Notes under the pieces: model-generated
The model's input: the letters and a program-made list of their open reading frames with translations, nothing else
Database searches by the model: none
What the model was told of the DNA's origin: nothing
Assembly: GCF_958450345.1 (NCBI RefSeq)
Contig: NC_088780.1
Coordinates: 47,174,033 to 47,238,032 of the forward strand
Reading direction: 5' to 3'
DNA: 64,000 bases
DNA from: Calliphora vicina
Taxonomy: Eukaryota; Arthropoda; Insecta; Diptera; Calliphoridae
Shown: piece after piece, positions 24,476 to 36,869 of the stretch
Layout: each line of letters starts with the position of its first letter
Numbering within the stretch: the stretch's first letter is position 1
Program-made: the position numbers and the translations under genes

Positions 24476-26888
24476 AAGAAGTGGCCACTTAAAATCCGGA
24501 CGGATTAAAACGAGCATAAATTTTAAATGAAACAAAGTATGTTAACATTGTTTACATGAAATTAAAGGCAAATTATTAAGCTTTAAAAACTGCAGGTTTA
24601 TGTGTCTTTATTTCGAATACATTTTCTGGCCTTTCTTTTTATGCCTCCTATTAATAGCTGCACAACTTTAGTTCCCTCTTCTACCGTTATTCCAGCATAT
24701 TTATTCCACTTTATTCTCATCAAAATCAGGTTATTTACTGTACCTGCACTCTTTTTCAATTTACGTTTAACAATTCTTCAATATATCTCGATTGGACGAA
24801 GATTTAGGCTATTTGTTTAATTGATGTGTTTTGCTATAACATCAATATTATTCTCATTATACCACTTCATAGTTGTATTTGAGTAATGACAACTTGTCAT
24901 TGAGTATTGTCAACTTGACTAAAACTTTGTATCATATGTGTGATGTCTTATAAATGACAACAATCGCTTTTCCAAACTATATTTTTATATATAATTCTGA
25001 AAATTCTTTAACCCATTCCTGCCTAATGGGTATTTAAATACCCAAAAAAGTGACGACAGTAAAAAAAATCTAGGGAGTGCCAGATTATAGATTAAGACTT
25101 CAACTTACGTTTTTATTTAGAAATAGAGATTGATTATCCCAGAAAAAAATAAAAAAGTAAAATTTGTTGCTTTCTGAGTTTATCTTCCATACATGTAAAA
25201 TGGTGATTTTTTCTATGTCGGAAAATGCTCGGAAAAAGCGTTGCCAAATAAAGGACAATGCGAAAAATCAAAATCAACCGGCGGATTTATATAGCTTTAT
25301 ACATCCCATCTATAATGTAGACAAGTTAAAAGCTGTTTGTAAACACACTTGCACGACACACGGTGTATAATGTAAATGGGTATTTAAATACCCAACAGAC
25401 TTTAATGAGTTCCAAATATAATAAATTTTTCCATATCAAAAAAATTTATTTTTTCGTAAATAAAAAGCGAATTTGTATTTTTTTATTTATTAAATTAAAA
25501 TTATAAATTATTAAATTTGATGATTCGATTTCACCATTATCGACTCACATACCTCTACTCGGAAATCAAATTGCGACATTTGCAACTTTTTCTCATATTT
25601 GCGACAAAGACAATGTAGCTTCCATGCATTTACCATAGCTGCATCGAAAGCATTTGTTAACAATGGCTAATACCACATCTTTCCCGAACCCGAATGCGAT
25701 ATTTTCATACAAAGCTTTATATGAGGTCGCCGTATCATCAAAAAGCACCTTATAAAACTGGTAGCTTTGTCGCCTAGACCATTTTGGTGTGTTCCCTTAT
25801 CGATTTTAGGTCGATTTGAACCCATACTAGAGCTCCTTGCTGACGTATGGCCAACATTACTAGAGGTTGAGGTCACTGGTACATCCTCTTTTTCACTCGA
25901 CCGCATTCCTCATTCCAATTTCGCGTGCAACAATTGCACATTGTCATCTAATTTCTCCATATCATCAGGTAGTATTATATTGATATCAACAGTTCGCCAA
26001 AATGATGTTCTCCATTAGACCAAATTTCAATAATGTCTTGTATTCGACAGTAGTAAGGATTTTCTGACGACGAATCATTTTTATAATCATCCTTATCGTA
26101 ATTGGCGTATGCTTTTTACGCCTAAAACAGTTTTGTACTAGATTAAAGAAACAGGTTACATTTTATCTTTAATCTAGTACGAAACTGTAGTAGGAGTCAA
26201 CGTGAATAAAGGTGAATATAACAAATATTCCAATTTTTAACATTTGATAGTTATATATTTAAAATTTTGCACCTTTACACTTTTCTTTACTAAGATAAAT
26301 ATTTTTAAAGTATTGAAAAAAATATCTCTTTAAAGCCTGTTGAGTATTTAAATACCCATGTCCTATCTCGGGTATGTAAGGAGGTAAAATTTTTTTTTCA
26401 CTCCAAGCAACTTCTACCGGCCACCAGGTACATTTATAAAAATTTAGTTAAAATCGTACGAGCGGATCTATGGTCAGGCATTAATGGGTTAAAAACATTT
26501 CTGAAAATCTTGACTCTTCTAACAGCAGCTGCGGATTGCCTGCCAAATTAATATTCTTGTTCAATTTTACGTATTCACATTTAAAGACCACACAACCTCG
26601 AGCTGCCGAGATGTAAAATTTCTGATCTGATATCTGCCAAAAATCAGATTTTGGGTTTCTTTTAACACGACAAAGTCGAATTTTCTAAATATTTGTGCAC
26701 AATTTTATCACTAGCTTATTTTTCCATTGTGTCTACACTTTTTAAAACTAAACATAATGACTTGCAATTCATTGTAGAAAAGCGGTAGATTTGTTGTTAA
26801 AAACATATGTAAATCTTTTTCCATTTTGATAATTGGGAGCTTTGTTATGATTACTACAGTGGCTACGGATTTTAAGTGGCCACTCCTT
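24476..26888 (-). mobile_element. Degenerate DD37E-type Tc1/mariner
   Basis: Inverted ends of 23 bp (AAGAAGTGGCCACTTAAAAT at 24476; complement ending at 26888) flanked by TA (24474-24475 and 26889-26890). Minus-strand transposase remnants lie at both sides of an inserted piggyBac element. Near 26630-26560 a segment reads QKFYISAARGCVVFKC. Near 24815-24610 another reads SLNLRPIEIYWRIVKRKLKK and then IKRKARKCIR. Both align with QKFYVADARGN and PELRPVERYWALVKRELK of the intact transposase at 43095-44102, and both sets of ends share (A)AGGAGTG. Stops interrupt it and the block carrying the first catalytic Asp is missing, so it is dead. Confidence 0.8.
25012..26488. mobile_element. piggyBac-type element nested in the Tc1/mariner
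   Basis: A 1477-bp element between TTAA copies (25008-25011 and 26489-26492). Ends start CCCATTCCTGCCTAATGG and, on the complement, CCCATTAATGCCTGACC. A minus-strand transposase remnant is readable near 25680-25530 (PLLTNAFDAAMVNAWKLHCL, then KLQMSQFDFRVEVCES), the conserved region downstream of the piggyBac catalytic core. N-terminal and core parts are missing. The 16-bp palindrome GGGTATTTAAATACCC is at 25028-25043 and 25378-25393, with a one-base variant at 26342-26357. A plus-strand 68-codon frame (25164-25370) has RKKRCQ...CKHTCTTH, vaguely like a piggyBac C-terminal Cys/His motif but on the opposite strand, suggesting rearranged fragments. Confidence 0.85.
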
Positions 26889-27064
26889 TACGCATATATC
26901 TCTTACGAACATATGTAGCTATCATGTTGAAATTCCACAGAAATAATCATCCTATATAAAAAAATCGTCTTAACCAATTACATAAAGTTCGGCCAATAAC
27001 TGTTCATAACTCCCATATAGAAAATTAAAAAAAAAATTCACATTTTTTTCCGAAATAAAAAACT

Positions 27065-27480
27065 TTTGTTACTTTTTTTCAAAATAGCCCTTTTTATTTT
27101 CTCAAAAGAAAGCTCAGATATTTTACTTGAAGACCTGTTTGGTCGCTTAGTGGGCTTTGAGTTGGATATTGATCAAAATAAATGTTTTGTAACTCAAAAC
27201 ATAAAATTTAAATTTTTTTTTTTCAAAATGGACCCTTTTTTAATTTTTGTTTTTGCTCAAAAGAAAACTTTTGTCTTTTCCTTGAAGACCTTTTTGGTCG
27301 CTTAGTGGGATGAGAGTGAGATATCGATCAAAATAAATATTTTGTAACTCATGAAATACAATTTTTGATTTTTTTCTAAATGGGCCGTTTTTTTAATTTT
27401 TTTTGCTCAAAAGAAAGCTTAGGTCTATTCCTTTAAAAGCTTTTTGGTCTCTTAGTGGGATGCGAGTGTAATATAATCAA
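27065..27480 (+). repeat. Three tandem copies of a 150-155-bp unit
   Basis: The landmark TTTTTGGTC(G/T)CTTAGTGGG occurs with GGTC starting at 27141, 27296 and 27446, spacings of 155 and 150 bp. Each copy also has CTCAAAAGAAA upstream and ATCAAAATAA downstream. Copies differ by many substitutions, so this is an old short satellite array or an internal repeat of an unknown element. Confidence 0.8.
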
Positions 27481-29730
27481 AATAAGTAAAGTGATTTTCG
27501 GAATTAGGCCTTATACGGGAGCTATGGTCAATTATGGATGGATCGAAAAAAATGTTAATGTGATTGCCATTTATATTAAACTTATTTGTGGATAAATTTG
27601 TGTGGATGCCTATATAAATCAGACATCTATAATAAAAAGTTCTATTTCGGGAGGACATTTACATGAACAGCCAGATTAATATTAAAGTATTATCAGGTGT
27701 ACGCATGATTCTTAAAAAAATTCTTCAATGATTCATGAGGTATGATTAAATACTGGATAACATCTTGTATACATTATTTCTATCAACTACCTTCAACCTC
27801 TTCAAATTTATCTGTAAACTTATCACTCACAATACTGTCTTCATGCCTCTACTCATAACTCACAATGTGGGTTGTTGTTTTAAACCGTTTTTCATAAAAA
27901 TACCTCAAAATTAACGATTTATTTATGGTGATAAACAATTAGTTGTCATTAACCAAAAAACCAAAGAATATTATTTTCTTTTAAAACCAATAGCAAACAA
28001 CCATCAAGATTACGAGCGGTAACAATAACAAAGGTGTTGATTTTAACGATACATGAAAAGTTGACAATATGATTGACTACTGTGCAAGACTTCATTTAAA
28101 TAACAAAAACATATTTTACCTCCTACAGTTTTTTGTGAAATAATTAATAATTTTTTTTGTTATTGGTTGAACAAATTTATGTACGAGGGCACACAAACGC
28201 ATAAACAAATGTTATATTAATGGATGACAACATTGACAATACTAATTGTCAAAGTAAATTAAATAACTTTTGTTTTAAAGTTATGAATAATGCATAAGAA
28301 GTACGCCCCTTATGAGAGTTTGTGTTTGAATAATTATTTGGTTATTTAATTTTAAAGCACAACTGGATTGAAATTTAATTTAGAATTGATTTTTTTAATT
28401 TTGTTTATTATACTAGTATTTTATCTTTTAAAAATACCGCCATAAGTAAGGGGAGGGGGGTAATTATTAAATATGATGTTTATTTAAGAATTTGTGAAGA
28501 ATAAGCTGAATTTAAGTAAGAATAAATGGTAATTTCTATATGCCTTAAAGCTTAAAAGAGGTGAATTAAAAATTGAGAGGTTTCGGAGGTACCAAGTAAA
28601 ATTAATGAAGATACTAAAGTATTTGCTTGTTGCTTCATTACTGCAATATATGCCAAGTAAGTGATTAAGTATAATATTATAACGTTATAATTTACATTTT
28701 GCCAAAATCTAATAACATTTGTCACATTTGTTTTTTAAACGACCATCTGTATAACGTATTACCCGTGATTTAAACTAAATCCACTTAAATATTTAGTGTA
28801 AATTGAAATAATTAATACAAAATAACAAGTTTATAAAAGCAGCGAAAAAAAAATTAAAAAAGAAATCTGCAAATCTAATGACCTTTATTCGAGAAAATAT
28901 GTGTATCTCTAACAAAACAAAACAAAAAAATTTTAACCAGTTAACAAATCACACTTTGTGCAACACACTCATACCTACTTGCAACAAAAGACACCTCTTA
29001 TACTCACTTGTGCTCGTAAATAAACGTGAAACAAAATAAATTATCCTCCAAACAACAATGCGAATAGAAATTAGAGGAAAGAAACAAAAAATAAAACGGC
29101 AAAAATAAAATTATAATAAAAAAGCATAAAGCAAATATCATAGAGCATAACCACAAATAAATACTTGTAACATTTGATTTAAGTCGAGAAAGAAAAGCCA
29201 ACAAAACGCAAACAACATGAATGACGACGACAAAACACACAATAAATACACTAGGCTACAAAATGAATGATGCGAGTTGGAAAAAAAAACCAAACTACAA
29301 AAGACATCTATTTGTACTGATACAATACATTAAAGCAAAAGTTTAAGAAATAAAAAATCACTGCTCTCTACTGGCACAGCACCCAACTGCACTATATTGA
29401 ACACTGCACTACACTGTACTGCACTGCACTCTATTGTAGACATAGATACACTGCTTGCTGACTGCACACAGCAGGCTGCTGTGAAGCACCGTTAAAGTCA
29501 TTTTGCATCATTAGCATTGTAAAGCATATTTTTATTTATTTTATCAAAAATGGTTACAAATAGAAAAAATTTAAAAGCTATATGTGTAGAAATCTCCGCT
29601 AGTATACAGCAGTATATGTGCGTTTATAATCAGGCTCAAATACTGACACAGCAAACTAAAATACGAGGATAATTTAAAAATTTATTTTAAAATCTAAAAT
29701 GAGTTGAGATTGTTTCCACATTCCATCATT
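27481..29730. other. No recognisable gene
   Basis: AT-rich, probably unique sequence. It has an A-rich region at 28830-29340 and a cluster of CACTG/GCACT repeats at about 29385-29470 (TGCACTGCACTCTATTG). No open frame above about 80 codons and no family motif. Confidence 0.5.
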
Positions 29731-29895
29731 CCAATCGGATGATTCTACCTTAGTGACAAAAATTTGGTTGCTTTAACCAAAATTCTTCTTTATTCACTGA
29801 TTTTCTGTTGCTAGAACCGAAAAATTCTACGCGTGCAACCGAATCATTTAATTGGCAACAATTTCGGTTGCTATTACGATTCTGTATTCTCTGTG
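29731..29895 (+). mobile_element. Hairpin MITE, left-truncated copy
   Basis: Matches the right two thirds of the element at 7852-8098, including TTCACTGATTTTCTGTTGCT and the right end TTCGGTTGCTATTACGATTC, closing with TTCTCTGTG. The outer left arm is missing. Confidence 0.8.
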
Positions 29896-30289
29896 CAGCT
29901 AAGTGCAAACATCCAAACTTTTATCACGATATACCAGTTATCAAGCAAATATTTATAATTTATTTTCTTTGACCATAAAATCTTAACCTGTAAATAAAGT
30001 TTGAAAAACTCCAGAGATTAATCTTATTTTTACAAATGAATCATATTTCCTTTACTTAAAGTTTAATTGAAATATGATTTTACAACACAATTAACACTTT
30101 ACAAATAACAAGAACAATAAAATTTGGCATTCTATGATAATGTTTTCGTTACTATCCAGGACTATTGATAACAAAACAAGTAATAAAGTATATGTGCAAA
30201 AATAGTTTTCTTTTATAATTATTTTGTTTTTTTTCTTAAAGCGAATTTTGTCTGGATACCTATTTAAATAATTAAGTTTGATAAAGTCC

Positions 30290-30540
30290 TATTTCGGAAT
30301 AACATTAATATGGGAGCTAGGAGCAATAATAGACCGATTATATCCAAATTCAGATGGCTCAATCCATGAATCAATAGAGAATTACGTCGAAGTTGCGACA
30401 TAGATAGACGGATGGATGGACGAACTGGTATCGCTAAGTCGAATCAGAAAATGATACTGAAGACATTGCGTATTTGGACAATATTTTTACACGTTACGAA
30501 CACCTGCAAGAACCTCCCCACTATGGTAGGTTATAAAAAG
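30290..30540 (+). repeat. Fly dispersed repeat fragment
   Basis: Shares the layout of the repeats at 34640-35040, 39410-39770 and 40070-40520. That layout is GGGAGCTAGGAGCAATAATAG, then a GACGGATGGATGGAC run, then CCTCCCCACTATGGTAGG and TATAAAA. No coding capacity. Confidence 0.7.
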
Positions 30541-30606
30541 TATTTTCTTGGATTCAAAGGGTGAATTTCAAAATGTGAAAATATCGTTAATAACACAGTG
30601 CAACCG

Positions 30607-32868
30607 TGAAAAAAACACACGATCATGACCATATAGGTTCGACTCTACTACGAAAGGGTAGTAAAACCCTATACTCAGTTTGTCCATTTTGGTGACCGAT
30701 TTTTTTTTATGGGCCCCCAAAGTTTCTGAAAATCAGTTGGTCCTCTAAAAAAGGTGTCATCAGTTTTTGGTTAACAGCTAATTCAGACTTTGTGATACGG
30801 CTTAACTTTATATGGCAATAATATATCTAAGATTCCGCCAAATAAATTTTGTTACAAAAAAATTGCTTTTTCGTGCACTTTTGTTGAAAAAATATAGGAA
30901 GAAAATTTTTTTTTTTACTTTTTTTTAGAATAACTTCCAGGGTCTCCTAATTTTTCACTAACAATATTTAGCAAAGATGTAGCTATGGTAAAGTTGAACA
31001 AGTCTTGAGAACATACCAATGCATTCTGAACGTGTCTAGTCACTCTAAATAGCACATAAAGATCACTTTGTACCTTAGCAATTTTCGTTTATACTATTTT
31101 TTTACGCTAAAACAAAGATTTTTTGTTAAAATAGTATTATCAAGTCCACACTTCTATGTTGTGCTGTATTATTTACTCGGCTGAGGTGTTCGGAATGGGG
31201 ATCAGTGAGTGGACCCTCAATGTCACACAATTAAAAAAAAATCGCTAAAAAGCTTTTAAAAATATGATTTTATCTGTAGGTTATCTGTTTTAGTTCAAGA
31301 GATATTTAAGTTGAATTTTTTTTTTTAAATTTTGCTAGATCTTTTTTTTGTATTTTATATATGATGGACATACGAAAGGTCGAAATTTGTTTTTTATATA
31401 TGACGTATATTTGCGATAAAATTCTAAAGAAAATAAAACAAATCTGATAACAATTATTTCGTCCCTATAAAAAGTTACACTCATCCAAAGTTGAAGCAAA
31501 AAAGTCCCCATATTTTTTCTTTTATAAAAAACTAATTTTCTTCGTGGCTATATAAATTTTTTATGATTTGGAAAGGGAACTTAACGCAAAAATGTATAAA
31601 GTAAAATCTGACTATCTTAAGCGGACATTGTATCCCCCAGCCCTATCCAAACTTGGCCAATTTTGAAACAAAATTTTAGGTTTGAGTAAAAAATTATAAA
31701 AACGCAAAGCACCGATCCTTAAAAGTTCATCATATTTGTATAGCCCTATATATCGTTTATATATATGCAAAACGTTTTTACTATCATACTGTAAATAACG
31801 TCAAAGTGGGCTATTTTCTAAAAAAAACTCAGTTTTTGGAACACATTTTCCCCGTTTTAGGAATTTCGATGTTTGAAAACAAAGAATGGCAACATTAGTG
31901 ATGCCATTGACTTAAGAACATTTAAATCTATATTACTTCCAAATTTTATTGTGATATCTGTAACTGTTCAAATTTTTCATTAATTCAAAGTTTTTATTTT
32001 TCTTGATGGAAAATCACCATTTTATAATATAGCTAGTTTTTAAGGTAAAATACGTCCTAAAAAACACAAAATTTATTCATTTTACTAAAATGCCAATCTC
32101 CAAGTCATAAGGTTTCCACCGATATCAAAAACTTATATAAAAAGCTTATATTTACTCTTCAGAAGTTCAACAAACCTTGCCCATTTTCAAAAATTTTGAT
32201 GTTTTTTTATATCTTGCAAGCCGGTCTTGCGTGATCAATATTGGATAAAGTGATGCGCCGGATCATACCGATAATGATTTGCCCATTCTTCGTTATTTCA
32301 GCACAATAGAGAAGTATACACTCGAACATACATTTTTTAACAAAAAATGTTTGTTTTAGAGTCAAAAAATAGTAAAAAACTAAAATTTTTGAGCTACAAA
32401 GTGATTTTTGACTGCTATTTAGAATGCCTAGATATGTTCGGATTGCATTGATATGTTCACAAGAGTTATTCAGATTTACCGTAGCTACAACTTTGCAAAC
32501 TATTGTTATTGAAAAATTATGAGTCCCTGGTAGATATTCTAAAAAAAGTAATAAAAAAACTTTTCTTCCTATATTTTTTCAACAAAAGTGCACGAAAAAG
32601 CTATTTTTTGGAAACAAATTTTAACAAAATTTATTTGGCGGACTCTTTGCTATATTATTGCCATATAAAGTTAAGCCGTATCTCAAAGTCTGAATTAGCT
32701 GTTAACCAAAAACTGATGACACCTTTTTTAGAAGCCCCACTGATTTTCAGAAACTTTGGGGGCCCATAAAAAAAAAATCGGTCACCAAAATGGACAAACT
32801 GAGTATACGGTTTTACTACCCTTTGGTAGTAGAGTCGAGCCTATACTGTCACGATCTTGTGTTTTTCC
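30607..32868. mobile_element. Long palindromic (foldback-like) element B
   Basis: A 2.26-kb imperfect palindrome. Arms of about 570 bp pair 30607-31180 with 32290-32868. Mirrored landmarks are CGACTCTACTA, CTCAGTTTGTCCATTTTGG, CGGTCACCAAAATGGAC, GTTTTTGGTTAACAGCTAAT and ATATGGCAATAAT. The core between the arms (about 31430-32190) resembles the inner region of element A in opposite orientation. Shared motifs are TTTTTGGAACACATTTTCCC, CGTCCCTATAAAAAGTTACA and TATAAAAAGCTTATA. No transposase seen; an 88-codon plus frame in the right arm mirrors non-coding sequence and is not a gene. Confidence 0.8.
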
Positions 32869-34639
32869 AAAAGTCTTCATTTATTGCATAGTGTAATCGA
32901 TGCTCTAAGTAATGTTGCCCAATGGATAAAGGACTATTCGGAAAACATGTGATAGCAGTATAAACTCTAATTCTGTCCTTGCACAGTGGGACAGAATCAA
33001 ATTTTTTTGGAAATAAATCTGGCATTTCTAAAAGGCTGTTGCGATCTGGATAATATTTGACGTTGGCATAGCCAAGGAGTATTTAAGTTTATGTTATTAA
33101 AAATGGACCCTACAAATTCTCCAGGGGTGGCACTATGGGGGCTCCAAGTAGGGTACCTTCGACATATAAAATTTTTAAAAACGTGCCACCCGATTTCTAA
33201 GACTTTTATATTTTTGGAAGGCGTTTGGTTAGGACTTGAAAAAAATGGTTGCGTGTGCTATTTATCTCTTATAATTTCCGGGTCATAAGCATTTCAAAAT
33301 TGAAATTTAAAATACCATACCTTGGTCCACTTTTTAAAATTATAGGTAGTACTTTTGGACCAAATGGACTCGGATTTTAGTTACACAACTAAATTATCAA
33401 TAATATATAAAATATTTCAATATCTGTTATGGATCCTAAAATATACGATTTTTAATTTAAAAATTAAAAAAATTTGAAGATTTTTGATGTTTTTTGGGCG
33501 AAAAGGTGACCTAATTCTTTTTGTTGTTTTTCTATAAAGTGTCTCTACGGGGAAGATTCTGGTATAAAAAAACATTTAAAAAACATCATAGTTTTTGAAT
33601 ATGTCCGCTCCTACGCCCTTCGGAATTTGATATATTTTTTATAAAAATTGCAACTTTGGGCCACATGTTCTAAAATCCCAAAGTTGGGATAAAAAAACGA
33701 AAAGCAGCTTAAGAAATCTTGATGTGTTCCCTATTTATCTCCAAAGTATTTTCCCAGCCCCAAAGTAAATATGGACCCTATGGATAAAATTATACAAAAT
33801 ATAATTTTTGGGATTTTCGCTCCAATTTCTAAAATTAACTTTGCATTCAAATTTTTAAAAAACCTAATACGGCGTTTCCAGAAATGTCTCACAACTCTTC
33901 GTTGATAGGTAGATCATTGAAAACAAGAGTCCGAGGCACTAAATAACATAGTTACTGTATTTCAAAATATTCTTTAAAACAAAACTAAAATAATTATTCT
34001 GCAAGCAATTTTCTGCCGGCTTACGTATATTTTCCAACAAACTGCAAATATATATTTTATTTGAATTTATAAATATTTATTTGTGCTCTGTTTGAATAGA
34101 TGGATGACTGAACGTATAAGTGTCCGAGATGACCATATTTAGCTGCACACATTGTTTAATTTTAATTCGTCTTCACTTTTATCTTTTTTTCTAGACATTT
34201 CAACCCTGACTTTGATGTGAAGTTTATTCGTTTGGTCTTCTTGATTATATACTCAAGAGTGGCATTTGGAATTTAAATCAAATAATTCAAATCATCAAAT
34301 GATGCTTTTGAAATGCTAATTATCTAAACCAACACAAATTTAAATTTTCCATATTCGCCAGGATAAGAATTTATCTCGCTTGCTTATCATGCAAAGGCTC
34401 TAAGTCCGCTTTTTTAGAAATTGAGATTTTAATGCAGTACAATAAGTAAAAATACATTGATTACAATGAAAAAAATTGGAATTATCTCGCTTTTTGTTGT
34501 TGTTTTGAAGTGATGAGCAAAAGCTCATCAAATTTCTGTCAAATTGTTCAATGACATATATTAAAACAAGCCCAACAATTAATACCCTACACTAAGTAAA
34601 TGAGCAAAATAATTTTTCTTTTAAATAAAAAAGTTATTT
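32869..34639. other. No recognisable gene
   Basis: AT-rich. The part at 33040-33900 has a run of GGACC/GGGTACC-containing phrases in the style of the neighbouring palindromes and may be a further degraded relative, but I could not pair it with another segment. Confidence 0.45.
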
Positions 34640-35040
34640 TCGGAAGAGGGACTAATTATGGACCCATCGCCATCAAAGTTATTTGCGTTGAATTTTAAGT
34701 GTATATCAAGATTTTTAAGAGATTTATGCTCGTTAAAGTGATTTTTGAAGGGGCCCTATATGGGAGCTATGACTACTTATAGACCGATCGGCATGGAATT
34801 AGGTGACATAGTATAAAGTATTTCGGGAGGACATTTGTATGGAAGGTAGGGGAAATAATGAACCGATTTCAGCTAGTTTCAATAGGCTTCGTCCTTGGGC
34901 CTAACAAAGTGTATATACCACATTTTATCAAAATGTCTTCAAAATTAATCGACTAATAAAGTGATTCTGAGTCTATCGGTATAATTTAAGGTGGGTGTTA
35001 GACTAATATTTTTGGACGTTACAAATATCTACACAAACGC
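34640..35040 (+). repeat. Fly dispersed repeat
   Basis: Contains GGAGCTATGACTACTTATAG, TAGGCTTCGTCCTTGG, ATCGACTAATAAAGTGATTC and TTTGGACGTTACAAATATCT in the same order as 39410-39770. The distal TATAAAA end is missing and the repeat joins a fragment of the inverted-arm repeat. Confidence 0.75.
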
Positions 35041-35520
35041 ATTATAGCTATGTATATTCGGCTGTGCCGAATCTTATATAGCATTCACCAAATCGTACTT
35101 TAAAATACAAATTTTAAATATTTTTAGGTATACAAAATTTAAAAAAAAAAAAATGTTCAAAATTGTTTTTTAAAATTTAAAAAAAAAATATCCAAATTTT
35201 TTTTTTTCTACATTGTTTTTTTCAAGTTTTTTAATTTTTTTTAAATTATTAGTCAAAAACAAGGAGAGCTATATTTGGCTGTGCCAAATCTTATATACTC
35301 TTTTTAAATTTTTTTTTAGTTTTTAAAAAATTAAAAAAAAGAATTTTTGGCAAAAAAAATTTTTTGATGAAAAAAAAATTCGGGTTAAAATATATTTTTC
35401 CCGATTTTGACCTATTGTAGGTCCAACTTACTATAGTCTTATATAAATCGTTGCAATGGACTTTGAAATGTCTATCACTAGATAACCATATTGTCTATAT
35501 TAATGACTTAGTAATCCAGA
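35041..35520 (-). repeat. Third copy of the inverted-arm repeat (partial)
   Basis: Same orientation as 6504-7137. It has TATATTCGGCTGTGCCGAAT, an A/T homopolymer block, TTGTAGGTCCAACTTACTAT and CCATATTGTCTATATTAATG. More diverged than the pair at 2894-7137. A smaller internal repeat of the CTGTGCCAAATCTTATATA motif lies at 35279. Confidence 0.75.
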
Positions 35521-35844
35521 TATAAAAACTAGTAAATAAGAAATGAAAGACAAGTTGTAAGAAAAAGACCTAAGTCCATAAAAAATACAAACTATGCAAT
35601 AGAAAATGCTCTAAGTCCAAAAAACCTTTTATCTCTGCAAATAGAAAACAAAGAAAAATACCAAAAGAATACAAAAATATTTACGCAAAAAAAGTTTGCA
35701 TGTTTTTTGTCTCTCCTCTAAAATTTTAAAATATGCACTTAGAGCATTTGCATGTTAAGTCAGCGATATATGTATGTGTTGCGTATCTTTTGAGCTCACC
35801 TTTTCTTTAATAACTTATACATTATTTTGAAGGGTTCATATCTG

Positions 35845-36850
35845 TACCAGCAAAATTAAAAAAAGCAAAATTAATAAACCTAATCAAGGCTATGTACAAC
35901 AATACCTCACTACAAGTGCGTCATAATGGGATGATAAGTGAATCCTTCAGCACAAACGGAGGAGTGAAGCATTTCGCCATTGCTCTTTGCCGTGGTACTT
36001 GATAAGGTAATGTTAAAACTATGCGCAAAGAAAAGGGGTATTGTTTGGGGCTTTCGCAAACATCTGGAAGACTTGAATTTCGCAGACGATATCTGCCTCA
36101 TTTCGCACAAATTCAACGACATGCAAAGCAAAGTAGACGATTTAGTCAAGTTAGCAAGGGCCGTTGGTTTAGAAATAAACATTGAAAAGACACATGCAAT
36201 GCGAATTAATAACGTCACCGACAACCACTTCAGAATACAAAACCAGATGATTAAATTTGTAAATCACTTTTGTTATCTGGGATGCATGATGTCAATTGAT
36301 GGTGGTGTGGAGGAAGATGTGTCTACTAGACTAAAAAAGGCAAGGTAAAAGGCAAAATAAAACGTGGAGGGCCCCTCAAATATCACGGGACACGAAGATC
36401 CGCATATTCAATGCTTGCGTAAAATCTACACTGCTTTATGGAAGCGAAACTTGACTGATGACAAACACTATAGCACAGAGACTCCAAGTATTTATAAACA
36501 AGTGTCTACGAATAATATGTCGGATATTTTGGCCACATAAAACCACAAACACAGAGCTCTGGAGGCTAACAAAGGAAGAACCAATAGTTCGTCAAATAAC
36601 AAGAAGAAAATGGAGATGGATAGGACATACTCTCCGTAAACCTATTGGCAGCGTTACGAGAGCCGCCTTAGAATAGAATCCCCAAGGAAGTCGGCGCCCC
36701 GGTCATCCAAAAAAATACATGGCGTAGAACAATTTTCAATGAACTTAAGAAAGTTAACAAATCTTTTGATGAAATTAAATTAATCTGTATTGATAGAATT
36801 AGTTGGAATTTGATTGTAGAAGCCCTATGTTCCCAAGTCGAATAAATAAA
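35845..36850 (+). pseudogene. LINE ORF2 3' fragment (RT and C-terminal region)
   Basis: Truncated non-LTR reverse transcriptase. It begins KLINLIKAMYNNTSLQV and SESFSTNGGVK. A short deletion has removed the family's QGCPL residues, and the frame changes at SPLLFAVVLDKVM. The catalytic box is NFADDIC (about 36080). The thumb reads VGLEINIEKTHAMRIN, followed by HFCYLGCMMSIDGG. After another frameshift come CVKSTLLYGSETW (about 36415-36450), KWRWIGHTLRKP and GHPKNTWRRTIFNELKK. The end, with AATAAATAAAGGAAAAAAAA at about 36842-36862, looks like a LINE 3' tail. The ADD box with the WRWIGH-type C-terminus suggests an LOA/I-related lineage, uncertain. Non-functional. Confidence 0.85.
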
Positions 36851-36869
36851 GGAAAAAAAATATCTGTAA

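Noticed and set aside
25164..25370. Plus-strand piggyBac C-terminal domain
   Set aside because: The Cys/His pattern is suggestive, but it is on the strand opposite to the clear transposase remnant and no second block supports it; kept only as a remark.
32503..32769. 88-codon frame in palindrome B
   Set aside because: It lies in a palindrome arm whose mirror has no matching frame, and no domain is visible.
35910..36224. 104-codon minus-strand frame
   Set aside because: Antisense shadow of the LINE reverse transcriptase on the plus strand.
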